This document shows, in pieces, positions 8,873-16,346 of a DNA stretch of 31,087 nucleotides. The DNA is taken from positions 1 through 31,087 of the forward strand of contig CALFCS010000082.1 of NCBI GenBank assembly GCA_937950565.1, in the 5' to 3' direction. The DNA is from an uncultured Lachnospiraceae bacterium (GTDB lineage Bacteria; Bacillota; Clostridia; Lachnospirales; Lachnospiraceae). How positions within the stretch are numbered: the stretch's first letter is position 1; the number at the start of each line of letters is the position of its first letter. The notes beneath the pieces are model-generated. The model saw only the letters and a list, made by a program, of their open reading frames with translations, was not told where the DNA came from and ran no database searches. Made by a program: the position numbers and the translations under genes.

Positions 8873-9728
8873 AACAGAACAAAGAGAAGCTCCGGAAAGG
8901 CGGAAGAAGAAAGAATACATAGGTGGTGCGACGCTGGTCGTAATTGTGCTTGCAATCAGTGTGGCAGTCCCGGCATTGCTTCTCGGAATCCTGTATCGGG
9001 TATCTGTGTGGGCCGGACTGGCGGCAGAAACTTTTCTGTGCTATCAGCTCTTTGCCGTGAAGTCGTTGAAAACAGAAAGCGATAAGGTATATCAGGCGCT
9101 TACCGGAGAGGGGCTTGAGGCAGGCCAGAGGGCAGTATCGATGATCGTGGGAAGAGATACCGAAGAACTGGATGAAAAAGGGGTTATCAAGGCGGCAGTT
9201 GAGACGGTGGCGGAAAATACTTCCGACGGGATTGTGGCGCCGATGCTTTACATGGCAATGGGCGGCGCAGTGCTGGGATTTGCTTATAAGGCGATAAATA
9301 CCATGGATTCCATGGTTGGATATAAAAATGAGAAATACCAGTATTTTGGGACAGCGGCGGCGAGACTGGATGATGTAGTGAATTATCTTCCGGCAAGACT
9401 TTCTGCGTGGCTTATGATTGTGGCGTCATTTGCCGCCGGATATGATGGAAAAAATGCGTACTGCATTTACCGCCGTGACCGCCATAATCATAAAAGCCCC
9501 AATTCAGCGCAGACAGAATCGGTGATGGCCGGGGCGCTTGGCATACAGCTTGCGGGAAATGCGTATTATTTTGGCAAACTTTATGAGAAACCGACCATCG
9601 GGGATGCAAAGAGAGAGGTTGAAGCACAGGATATCCGGCGTTCCCACAGACTTTTATACGGAACTGCATGGCTTGCACTCCTTTTATTTCTGGCAGTTCA
9701 GGTAATGGTCACAGGACTTTTGCTGTAG
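8721..9728 (+). CDS. cbiB: Adenosylcobinamide-phosphate synthase CbiB
   Basis: A membrane protein of 335 aa from the chosen ATG. CbiB joins aminopropanol phosphate (or a related amino alcohol) to adenosylcobyric acid. The N-terminal LDLILGDPVWLYHPVRIIGHLI, the central VAENTSDGIVAPMLYMAMGGA, and INTMDSMVGYKNEKYQYFGTAAARLDDVVNYLPAR are typical. Hydrophobic segments appear near the N-terminus, after the KKKEYIGG stretch, and at the C-terminus. An earlier in-frame ATG exists at 8667. The ATG at 8721, however, matches the family N-terminus and has GGGGA 5 bases upstream. Confidence 0.94.
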   Translation: MNLLWKMLIPVAAGFVLDLILGDPVWLYHPVRIIGHLISGLEKIIRSLLFKTEQREAPERRKKKEYIGGATLVVIVLAISVAVPALLLGILYRVSVWAGLAAETFLCYQLFAVKSLKTESDKVYQALTGEGLEAGQRAVSMIVGRDTEELDEKGVIKAAVETVAENTSDGIVAPMLYMAMGGAVLGFAYKAINTMDSMVGYKNEKYQYFGTAAARLDDVVNYLPARLSAWLMIVASFAAGYDGKNAYCIYRRDRHNHKSPNSAQTESVMAGALGIQLAGNAYYFGKLYEKPTIGDAKREVEAQDIRRSHRLLYGTAWLALLLFLAVQVMVTGLLL

Positions 9729-9775
9729 TCCGATATAGATTGACGGAAAAGGAAAAAGAAAGAGCAGGACAGGGT

Positions 9776-10810
9776 ATGGAAAGACAGATACATGGAGGCG
9801 ACATTTACCGGAATCAAGGGGTGCTGGACTTTTCGGTAAACAGCAATCCACTCGGGACGCCGGAAGCGGTGCTTCGTGCTGTGAGAGAAACGGCATCGGA
9901 GATTTGCTGCTATCCGGATATGTTTTGTGAAAAACTGAAAAATGCAATCAGCAGATTTGAACAGGTTCCCGTCTGCGAGATTCTCTGCGGAAATGGTGCG
10001 GCAGAGCTTTTCTTTGCGGTGGCAGCGGCGGTAAAGCCGAAGAAGGCCCTTCTTGTAGTACCGTCCTTTTCTGAGTATGAAAGGTCTCTTGGGGTATGGG
10101 AGACAGACATCCGGTATTATAGACTTGCGCGGGAGAAAGAATTCCAGGTGGAGGAAGGAATTCTGGAAGCGATTACAGATAGCCTGGATTTGTTATTCCT
10201 GTGTAATCCGAATAACCCTACCGGACTGGTGATGGAAAGAGATTTGTTGGAAAAGATATTGGAAAAATGCAGAGAGTGTGAGGTCCTGGTCGTGCTGGAT
10301 GAATGTTTTATTGAATTTCTGGATGAGCCCAAGCGGTATGAGATGAAATCCCGGCTGGAAGCATTTCCGAATCTGTTTCTGGTGAAGGCTTTTACAAAAA
10401 TCTTTGCAATGCCGGGATTAAGGCTCGGATATGGAATGAGCAGTAATGGTGAATTGCTGAAAAAAATAAGGAGTACGCTGCAGCCCTGGAATGTGTCCGG
10501 CCCGGCGCAGGCGGCAGGGATTGCGGCGCTCGCGGATTGTGGAAAATACTTGGAAGAGACGAGAAAGTATCTGTCTGTTGAGAGGGCGTACCTGTCAGAG
10601 GAATTGAAAAAGCTTGGGTTTTATGTATATCCTTCCAGAGCAAATTATCTGTTTTTTTCCGGAAGGAAGGGAATTTATGAAGAGGCTCTTAAGGCAGGAT
10701 TTTTAATTCGTGACTGCAGTGGATACGAAGGGCTTAAGGGAGGCGACTACCGCATTGCCGTCCGCACAAGAGAAGAAAATGAGAGGTTACTTACATGGCT
10801 AAGAAGATAA
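9776..10810 (+). CDS. cobD: PLP-dependent threonine-phosphate decarboxylase CobD
   Basis: An aminotransferase fold type I protein of 344 aa, related to histidinol-phosphate aminotransferase. Signs are HGGDIYR near the start, NPNNPTG at 144-150, DECFIEF with Asp175, and the PLP lysine in AFTKIFAMPGLRLGYG (Lys208). In a cobalamin operon this enzyme makes (R)-1-amino-2-propanol phosphate from threonine phosphate for CbiB. The frame is open from 9668, but the stretch before 9776 lies in the end of cbiB and does not look like protein. The ATG at 9776 has AGGA 6 bases upstream. The end overlaps cbiP by 16 bases. Confidence 0.9.
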   Translation: MERQIHGGDIYRNQGVLDFSVNSNPLGTPEAVLRAVRETASEICCYPDMFCEKLKNAISRFEQVPVCEILCGNGAAELFFAVAAAVKPKKALLVVPSFSEYERSLGVWETDIRYYRLAREKEFQVEEGILEAITDSLDLLFLCNPNNPTGLVMERDLLEKILEKCRECEVLVVLDECFIEFLDEPKRYEMKSRLEAFPNLFLVKAFTKIFAMPGLRLGYGMSSNGELLKKIRSTLQPWNVSGPAQAAGIAALADCGKYLEETRKYLSVERAYLSEELKKLGFYVYPSRANYLFFSGRKGIYEEALKAGFLIRDCSGYEGLKGGDYRIAVRTREENERLLTWLRR

Positions 10811-12306
10811 TGATACAGGGAACCATGTCAAACGCAGGAAAAAGCCTGCTCTGTGCCGGACTGTGCCGGATATTCTGGCAGGACGGATATAAGACAGCGC
10901 CGTTTAAGTCCCAGAACATGGCGCTGAACTCTTTTATTACGGAAGACGGACTTGAGATGGGACGGGCACAGGTGGTACAGGCAGAAGCGGCAGGCATAAA
11001 GCCGGATGTGCGCATGAATCCCATTTTGCTGAAGCCGACCAATGACACAGGATCACAGGTGATTGTAAATGGCGAAGTAAGGGGAAATATGAGCGCAAGA
11101 GATTATTTTGCTTATAAGAAAGCGTTGATTCCCGACATTTTGAAAGCGTTTCATGAACTGGGAGAAGAATTTGAGATTCTTGTAATCGAGGGAGCAGGAA
11201 GTCCGGCAGAAATAAATCTCAAAAAAGATGATATTGTGAATATGGGGCTGGCGCAGATGACAGACGCCCCGGTGCTTCTTGTAGGAGATATTGATAGAGG
11301 CGGTGTATTTGCGCAGCTTCTTGGAACGCTGATGCTTTTAGAGGAGGAAGAGCGCGCACGGGTAAAGGGACTGGTAATTAATAAATTCCGGGGCGATAAG
11401 ACGATTCTGGATCCGGGAATTGTGATGCTGGAGGAACGGGGAGGAATTCCGGTTGTTGGTGTGACCCCGTATCTTTCCGTAGAGATTGAAGATGAAGACA
11501 GCCTGACAGAGCGGTTCCGTGGCAGGAAAGGAAGAGCAGACGCCGAACTTGACGTTGCAGTCATCCAAGTGCCCAGAATCTCTAATTTTACGGATTTTCT
11601 GACACTTGAAAATACAGAAGGAGTATCCTTGCGCTATGTAAAGAGGCAGTCAGAGTTAAAGAATCCGGATATGATTCTTCTGCCGGGAAGCAAGAATACG
11701 ATGGCGGATTTGCTGTGGCTTAGACAAAATGGTCTGGAAGCAGAAATATTAAAGGCGGCTTCCAGAGGAACGGTTATCTGGGGAATCTGTGGCGGTTATC
11801 AGATGCTGGGAGAATCTATCAGCGATCCGGAAGGAATTGAAAACAGTGGGAAAGCATCTGAGATGCGGGGGATGGGACTTCTGCCCGTGAGAACTGTGTT
11901 TACCGGGCAAAAGACCAGAACGAGGGTGACCGGTACATTTGAAAAGGTAGATGGAATCCTGAACGGTCTGAAGGACATTACATTTGAAGGATATGAAATT
12001 CATATGGGAGAGACCACTGGGGACACCTTACCGATGAGCAGTCTTTGTGATTGTGTGCATGGAAAAGCATCCCGGGACGGAGCCTGTGCGGGAAATATTT
12101 ACGGGACATATGTACACGGAATTTTCGACAGGGAAGAGGTTGTAAGTACGGTTCTTTCTGCGCTGGCGAAGAAGAAAGGCATTGCATTTGCACGAGGAGA
12201 AGGCCTGGACTTGAAAGCATTTAAGGAGCAGCAGTATAATCTGCTTGCAGACGCCTTAAGAGAACATCTGGATATGAAAAAAATATATGAAATTATGGGA
12301 TTCTGA
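10795..12306 (+). CDS. cbiP: Cobyric acid synthase CbiP (CobQ)
   Basis: A 503-aa glutamine-dependent amidotransferase of usual CobQ/CbiP length, which amidates the b, d, e and g side chains of adenosylcobyrinate a,c-diamide. The N-terminus MIQGTMSNAGKSLLC carries the P-loop variant of the family. KSQNMALNSFIT, LVIEGAGSPAEINL and GDIDRGGVFAQL follow. The glutaminase domain has Cys332 in WGICGGYQMLG, and the histidine region reads GTYVHGIFD. The ATG at 10795 lies inside the end of cobD. A 32-base gap separates it from cbiC. Confidence 0.96.
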   Translation: MAKKIMIQGTMSNAGKSLLCAGLCRIFWQDGYKTAPFKSQNMALNSFITEDGLEMGRAQVVQAEAAGIKPDVRMNPILLKPTNDTGSQVIVNGEVRGNMSARDYFAYKKALIPDILKAFHELGEEFEILVIEGAGSPAEINLKKDDIVNMGLAQMTDAPVLLVGDIDRGGVFAQLLGTLMLLEEEERARVKGLVINKFRGDKTILDPGIVMLEERGGIPVVGVTPYLSVEIEDEDSLTERFRGRKGRADAELDVAVIQVPRISNFTDFLTLENTEGVSLRYVKRQSELKNPDMILLPGSKNTMADLLWLRQNGLEAEILKAASRGTVIWGICGGYQMLGESISDPEGIENSGKASEMRGMGLLPVRTVFTGQKTRTRVTGTFEKVDGILNGLKDITFEGYEIHMGETTGDTLPMSSLCDCVHGKASRDGACAGNIYGTYVHGIFDREEVVSTVLSALAKKKGIAFARGEGLDLKAFKEQQYNLLADALREHLDMKKIYEIMGF

Positions 12307-12338
12307 TACGAAGGAAAAACACGGGGAGACAGAAGGAT

Positions 12339-12989
12339 ATGGAGAAGACAAGAATAGAGATAGAAAATGTACTTCCAGCTGAGATAGAAAAGAGAAGCTT
12401 TGAGATTATTACAGAAGAGCTTGCTAAGAGAGGAATAGTCCTGCCTGAGGAACAGGCTCCGGTGATTAAGCGATGTATTCACACAAGTGCAGATTTTGAT
12501 TATGCGGAGAACCTGGTGTTTTCAGAAAGTGCAGTGGAAAAGGCAATAAAAGCAATCAAAGGCGGAGCTTCGATTGTAACCGATACGCAGATGGGGCGTT
12601 CCGGTATTAACAAAAGGCGGCTGGAGGCGTATGGCGGACAGGTGTATTGCTTTATGTCTGACAGAGATGTGGCAGAAATGGCAGGAAAAAATGGGACGAC
12701 CCGTGCAGTGGCAAGTATGGAGAAAGCCTGTACATTGAATGAGAAACTGATTTTTGCCATCGGAAATGCACCGACGGCCCTGATCCGGCTGTATGAGCTG
12801 ATCCGGGAAGGCCGGATAAAACCGGAACTGGTTATCGGGGTACCGGTAGGCTTCGTGAATGTGGTGCAGTCCAAGGAACTGATTCTTTCACTTCCGGATA
12901 CACCTTATATTGTGGCAAGGGGCAGAAAAGGCGGAAGTAATGTGGCGGCGTGCATCTGTAATGCACTGTTGTACATGATTGAAAAATAG
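12339..12989 (+). CDS. cbiC: Cobalt-precorrin-8 methylmutase CbiC
   Basis: A 216-aa enzyme that moves the C11 methyl group to C12, giving cobyrinic acid. The catalytic histidine is in RCIHTSADFDY (His48). TDTQMGRSGINKRRL, AIGNAPTAL and GVPVGFVNVVQSKE are typical of CbiC/CobH. The C-terminal half ends in ARGRKGGSNVAACICNALL. The ATG follows an AGAAGG site. It is the last recognisable cobalamin biosynthesis enzyme of the operon, although its reaction comes before CbiA, so gene order does not follow pathway order. Confidence 0.95.
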   Translation: MEKTRIEIENVLPAEIEKRSFEIITEELAKRGIVLPEEQAPVIKRCIHTSADFDYAENLVFSESAVEKAIKAIKGGASIVTDTQMGRSGINKRRLEAYGGQVYCFMSDRDVAEMAGKNGTTRAVASMEKACTLNEKLIFAIGNAPTALIRLYELIREGRIKPELVIGVPVGFVNVVQSKELILSLPDTPYIVARGRKGGSNVAACICNALLYMIEK

Positions 12990-13023
12990 TAAAACAAAAG
13001 AAATTTGCAGGGAGAGTAACGAC

Positions 13024-13923
13024 ATGAAGAATCATACGCAGGCATCGGGGCATGCAATGGCTGTAGTTTCCATTCTAATCTGGGGGACGACATTTATTGC
13101 GAGTAAAATATTGCTGGAAAGTTTTACTCCTGTGGAGTTGCTGTTTTTTCGGTTTGTGATCGGTCTGGCTGTTTTGTGGCTGATGAAGCCCCGGAAGCTC
13201 ACATTAAAGAATAGAAAAGAAGAATGGTATTTTGCCGGAGCTGGACTTACAGGAATTTGTCTATATTATTTGTTTGAGAATATTGCACTGACTTATACGC
13301 AGGCATCGAACGTCGGGGTTATTACTTCGATTTCGCCATTTTTTATTGGAATCAATGCACATATATTTTTGAAAGATGAAAAGTTGAAATCCAGTTTTTT
13401 TGTGGGATTTGTGTGTGCGATTATAGGAATATCGCTCATTAGCTTCAGCGGGCAGGAAGAGATCCGGTTAAATCTGAAGGGCGATTTGCTTAGTGTAGCG
13501 GCAGCCTTTATGTGGGGATTGTATTCTATATTGTCCAGGAAAATCAGTGAATGTGGGTACTCTGTGATACAGTCTACCAGACGTATGTTTACCTATGGAG
13601 TGCTGTTTATGATACCGATGGTCTGTATGTCAGATTTCACGCTGGGCGCAGAAAGATTCTGTAATCCGGTAAGCCTTCTGAATCTGCTGTATCTGGGAGT
13701 GGGCGCGTGTGCAGTCTGCTTTGTGACGTGGAATTATGCAGTAGAGGTTCTTGGAGCAATCAAGACCAGCGTTTATATTTATGTGATTCCGGTAATTACA
13801 ATTCTGACATCGGTTATCATTCTGCATGAACGGCTGACGGTGATGTCAGTGGCAGGTACAGTTCTTACACTGGCAGGACTTGGAATTTCCGAATATACAG
13901 GCCGCAAAACGGCGGCTGCCTGA
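13024..13923 (+). CDS. EamA/DMT-family permease
   Basis: A 299-aa membrane protein with about ten hydrophobic segments in two repeated halves, the layout of the drug/metabolite transporter superfamily. The first segment carries SILIWGTTFIASKILLESFTPVELLFFRFVIG, a pattern common to EamA domains. The second half starts near DLLSVAAAFMWGLYSILSRK. It sits 34 bases after cbiC on the same strand, so it may be co-transcribed with the cobalamin genes. The substrate cannot be told from sequence. An upstream in-frame ATG at 12979 overlaps cbiC; the ATG at 13024 has GGAGAG 7 bases upstream and begins the hydrophobic domain properly. Confidence 0.88.
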   Translation: MKNHTQASGHAMAVVSILIWGTTFIASKILLESFTPVELLFFRFVIGLAVLWLMKPRKLTLKNRKEEWYFAGAGLTGICLYYLFENIALTYTQASNVGVITSISPFFIGINAHIFLKDEKLKSSFFVGFVCAIIGISLISFSGQEEIRLNLKGDLLSVAAAFMWGLYSILSRKISECGYSVIQSTRRMFTYGVLFMIPMVCMSDFTLGAERFCNPVSLLNLLYLGVGACAVCFVTWNYAVEVLGAIKTSVYIYVIPVITILTSVIILHERLTVMSVAGTVLTLAGLGISEYTGRKTAAA

Positions 13924-14086
13924 ATGGGAATATTTCGAAGGCAAATTCCGAAGGAGTGTTTGAAAAAGCAGGCAGTGCGTGTTATGATTGTATGAAAGAG
14001 GACATTGTAGTTGGAAAGTGTGTGTTTCCGGTTCTTTGATTATCGGGTAGCTTATAAAGGAATGAAGTAGAAAGTGCGGGGATGAG

Positions 14087-14773
14087 ATGGATTTACAGAG
14101 CAGACGGATGATGAACAGTGATGAGATATATGAAGATCTGTGCGACAAGATTGAGCATCTGGTCTATATGCCGGGACAGCGGATCAGTGAAAATGAATTA
14201 TGTCAGCAGTACGGGGCGACCAGGCATATGGTGAGAGGGGCGCTCACAAGGTTAAGGCAGAGAAAACTGGTGGAAGTATATCCGCAGAGAGGAACTTTTG
14301 TCAGTCTGATTGATATGGATTATATAGCAGATATCGTGTTTTTCCGTGAATCCATGGAGCAGGAGGCGCTGCGCAGAATTATTGAGAGCGGAGCTGTAGA
14401 AGATGTCTGCCGAAGGATGAGAATCTGTATTGAGCAGCAGAAGCATTGTAAAAAGGGAGAAGAATATTCGGAAGAGTTCTATGAGCTGGATAACATTTTT
14501 CACAAATGTCTTTATGATGCAGTTGGAAGAAAGAAAGCGGCGGAATTCATCGCAGAGCCGAACATTCATTTCCGGCGGTGGAGAAACTTCGAGCTTCGTT
14601 ATTCCGAGCGTGTCAAGGCGTTGATTGCAGAGCATGAAAGTCTGGTTGATGCAATAGAAGCCAAAGATATAGAAGGGGCGCGGAAATGCCTGCATAACCA
14701 TCTGGAGACGGTAAGCCAGTATGCGAAGACGATTAAAGACAGTGAGAAGCAGTATGTGGTGAATCAATTATAA
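14087..14773 (+). CDS. GntR-family transcriptional regulator with FCD domain
   Basis: A 228-aa regulator. The N-terminal winged helix-turn-helix covers about residues 8-75 (MPGQRISENELCQQYGATRHMVRGALTRL, then KLVEVYPQRGTFVSLI). An FCD ligand-binding domain follows (FRESMEQEALRRII, the DNIFHKCLYDAVG stretch, EHESLVDAIEAKD and ARKCLHNHL). FCD proteins usually sense small organic acids through a metal bound by Asp and His residues. The gene follows a 163-base gap after the permease and has GGGGATGAG upstream. It probably controls the dehydratase operon downstream, whose leader holds a GntR-type palindrome. The intervening cassette looks like a later insertion. Confidence 0.9.
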   Translation: MDLQSRRMMNSDEIYEDLCDKIEHLVYMPGQRISENELCQQYGATRHMVRGALTRLRQRKLVEVYPQRGTFVSLIDMDYIADIVFFRESMEQEALRRIIESGAVEDVCRRMRICIEQQKHCKKGEEYSEEFYELDNIFHKCLYDAVGRKKAAEFIAEPNIHFRRWRNFELRYSERVKALIAEHESLVDAIEAKDIEGARKCLHNHLETVSQYAKTIKDSEKQYVVNQL

Positions 14774-14789
14774 TTTCGTGTTATAATTG
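14765..14789. repeat. Perfect 9-base inverted repeat overlapping a promoter
   Basis: The arms CAATTATAA and TTATAATTG are separated by 7 bases and include the gntR stop codon. The stem is entirely A/T apart from the outer pair, and no T-tract follows, so a terminator is unlikely. An operator for autoregulation of the toxin-antitoxin-like cassette is the better guess. Confidence 0.5.
14779..14787 (+). promoter_or_regulatory. Extended -10 promoter for the AT-rich cassette
   Basis: TGTTATAAT fits the extended -10 consensus TGnTATAAT exactly, with no clear -35 element. It lies just after the gntR stop and about 52 bases before the GTG of the first cassette gene. It sits inside a palindrome with CAATTATAA at 14765-14773 and TTATAATTG at 14781-14789, so a bound protein could block it. 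Function is inferred. Confidence 0.5.
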
Positions 14790-14839
14790 GAATTATAAAA
14801 AAGAGAGCAAGAGATTATTAGAAAAGAGGTGTATAAGAC

Positions 14840-15358
14840 GTGAATATAGAGGAGAAAAACAAGTATGCAGAAATTTTGCTTAATGCATATAATGGTGGTT
14901 TGTTAAAAATTGTTTGGAGTACATCAGGTTTTTTGCTTGGAATTGATCCAAAAGGGAAGGAACTTCTTCCTGAATTAAAAGAAAAGGATTTTGTTGATTA
15001 TGCATTTTCTATTATTAAAATAGTTTTGGATTTAGCAGAAGAAAAAGAAAAGAATGATATTTCAGAAAATGACTTGGAAACAGCAAAAGAAATTTATATT
15101 CAAGAAAAGGATTTGAAAAATCATATTTTTGTAAAAAGAAATAGTAAAATAAATTGTTTTAAGCTTCTTGAAAGTCAAATTATCAGTTACAGAAATGATG
15201 AAGATCCTAAAAAAATAGACGCAAATTCAGCTATTTTAAAGATGGTAACGGAAAAGGATGATGAAGATACATCATATACATTTGAAATTTCCAGGAGAGA
15301 TTTGGAGAATGTTTTAGATTCTTTGATGGAGCTGAAAGAGAAAATGGATTTAATTTAG
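14840..15358 (+). CDS. Unknown protein, AT-rich cassette
   Basis: A 172-aa protein I do not recognise. It is rich in Lys, Glu and Asn. It has a hydrophobic patch near residues 22-33 (LKIVWSTSGFLL) and ends in a probably helical segment (RRDLENVLDSLMELKEKMDL). It lacks a signal peptide. The start is GTG at 14840 with AAAGAGGTG about 9 bases upstream. The gene is strikingly AT-rich compared with both flanking operons (11 of 60 bases are G or C at 15121-15180). It is followed 19 bases later by the DUF433 gene, so it may be a third component of that module. Acquisition by transfer is inferred from composition. Confidence 0.7.
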   Translation: MNIEEKNKYAEILLNAYNGGLLKIVWSTSGFLLGIDPKGKELLPELKEKDFVDYAFSIIKIVLDLAEEKEKNDISENDLETAKEIYIQEKDLKNHIFVKRNSKINCFKLLESQIISYRNDEDPKKIDANSAILKMVTEKDDEDTSYTFEISRRDLENVLDSLMELKEKMDLI

Positions 15359-15377
15359 ATAACAGGAGGAAAAGAAA

Positions 15378-15800
15378 ATGGCAGAAGTTTTTGTTAGGGA
15401 TTCTGAAGTTTTTTGTCCTGAAACATTACAATATACATACAAGAGAAAAAATAAATATCAATCTGGATTAGATGGCAATGATCAAGCATATAATAAAGAT
15501 ATGAAGAACAGGGTCATATTTTTAAAAAATGGATATGCAAATTATCAGGAAATTGAACAGTACTTTAAAAGAATTGCAAAGAAATTTGATGAAATTCAAA
15601 TTGATGAAAAAAGGTTGGGTGGTATGCCTGTAATAAATAATACGAGGATACCGGTCAGTTTAATTGTCGCATGTTTGAAAGATGAAATGACAATCGGAGA
15701 GATTTGTGAAGAATACCAGTTGACGCAGAAGGAAATAGAGAAGGCTATGGAGTATGTAATTGATATATTAGATATTCCATATCAGGAAGGGCTGGAATGA
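15378..15800 (+). CDS. DUF433 domain protein, probable antitoxin
   Basis: A 140-aa protein whose C-terminal part (about residues 74-131) is a DUF433 domain. IDEKRLGGMPVINNTRIPVSL is the family signature, and EMTIGEICEEYQLTQKEIEKAMEYV forms the helix-turn-helix-like part. The first 70 residues are an unrecognised extension (YANYQEIEQYFKRI). DUF433 proteins are often the antitoxin and DNA-binding partner of PIN-like DUF5615 proteins (VapB45/VapC45 type). The next gene is exactly such a protein and overlaps by 4 bases (ATGA). The ATG has AGGAGG 8 bases upstream. Confidence 0.85.
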   Translation: MAEVFVRDSEVFCPETLQYTYKRKNKYQSGLDGNDQAYNKDMKNRVIFLKNGYANYQEIEQYFKRIAKKFDEIQIDEKRLGGMPVINNTRIPVSLIVACLKDEMTIGEICEEYQLTQKEIEKAMEYVIDILDIPYQEGLE

Positions 15801-16210
15801 AGGTACTATTAGATGAAAATATTACTCAAAAATCAATAGCAGTTTTAGAAAAGTATGGACATGATGTGATTCATGTGCGGGACAGATTTGAAGCAGGAAA
15901 AAGCGATGAGGATGTTTTTCAACTGGCCCTGAAAGAGCAGCGTGCATTGATTACTTTAAATGGGAAGGATTTTATAGTTTTTATCCCACCAAGGACTACA
16001 TTAACATTGCATTATGGTTTGATTTGGCTTAGAGGATTTCAGGTAACAAACAAATGTTATGAAAGTGTAATGGAGATAATTGGGGCTTTTCTGAGAGATA
16101 ATGGGGATACTATAAAAAATACTTATTATTCTATGAAAAAAAAGGAAGGCTCATATGAAATTGTTCAACGTTATCCAAAAGCAACAAAAATGTTAATAGG
16201 AAATTTGTGA
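15797..16210 (+). CDS. DUF5615 PIN-like protein, probable toxin
   Basis: A 137-aa protein of the DUF5615 PIN-like family (VapC45/Mut7-C related), predicted to be an RNA-cleaving nuclease. Motifs are KVLLDENIT with Asp6 and Glu7, GHDVIHVRD, the acidic SDEDVFQLAL (Asp37-Asp39), and LITLNGKDF with Asp58. The family usually has TLDxDF; here the first aspartate is Asn55, which may weaken catalysis. Residues 80-137 extend beyond the core and are unfamiliar. Translation is coupled to the DUF433 gene. A strong terminator follows within a few bases, so the three-gene cassette forms a closed unit. Confidence 0.83.
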   Translation: MKVLLDENITQKSIAVLEKYGHDVIHVRDRFEAGKSDEDVFQLALKEQRALITLNGKDFIVFIPPRTTLTLHYGLIWLRGFQVTNKCYESVMEIIGAFLRDNGDTIKNTYYSMKKKEGSYEIVQRYPKATKMLIGNL

Positions 16211-16213
16211 AAC

Positions 16214-16263
16214 ATATCACACATTTCTATTTACAATTTTGGAAATGTGTGATATTCTTTTTT
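16214..16263 (+). terminator. Rho-independent terminator after the toxin-antitoxin-like cassette
   Basis: A perfect 14-base stem has arms at 16214-16227 (ATATCACACATTTC) and 16242-16255 (GAAATGTGTGATAT), a 14-base loop, and a run of seven T after TC at 16258. It starts 4 bases after the toxin stop and separates the cassette from the dehydratase operon. Confidence 0.85.
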
Positions 16264-16273
16264 ACAGAGAGAA

Positions 16274-16293
16274 CTTGTCGACAAGTCGACAAG
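16274..16293. promoter_or_regulatory. Palindromic GntR/FadR-type operator candidate
   Basis: CTTGTCGAC and GTCGACAAG form a perfect 9-base inverted repeat with 2 bases between. Within it, TTGTCGACAA is itself a perfect palindrome of the TnGT-N2-ACnA type seen at FadR-subfamily operators. It lies 54 bases before the dehydratase ATG, directly after the terminator, where a promoter must be. No convincing -10 was found. The natural partner is the GntR/FCD regulator at 14087-14773. Binding is inferred. Confidence 0.6.
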
Positions 16294-16346
16294 GGAGAAA
16301 AAACAAATAAGAAAACGAAAATAAAGACAAAGAGAAGGAGAAGAAA

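Noticed and set aside
13924..14086. Gap before gntR considered for terminator or operator
   Set aside because: No T-tailed hairpin and no GTCGAC-like palindrome were found; a TTGGAA/TTTGAT pair is too weak to call a promoter.
14252..14767. Minus-strand frame of 171 codons opposite gntR
   Set aside because: The plus-strand frame carries full winged-helix and FCD motifs; the antisense product is rich in Leu, Ile, Phe and Cys without domain features.
14765..14789. Inverted repeat considered as a gntR terminator
   Set aside because: The stem is almost all A/T and no T-run follows, while an extended -10 element lies within it.
16211..16346. Leader of the dehydratase operon considered for a riboswitch
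   Set aside because: The space is taken up by a terminator and a palindrome; fewer than 60 bases remain before the ATG and no B12-box or other conserved leader is seen.
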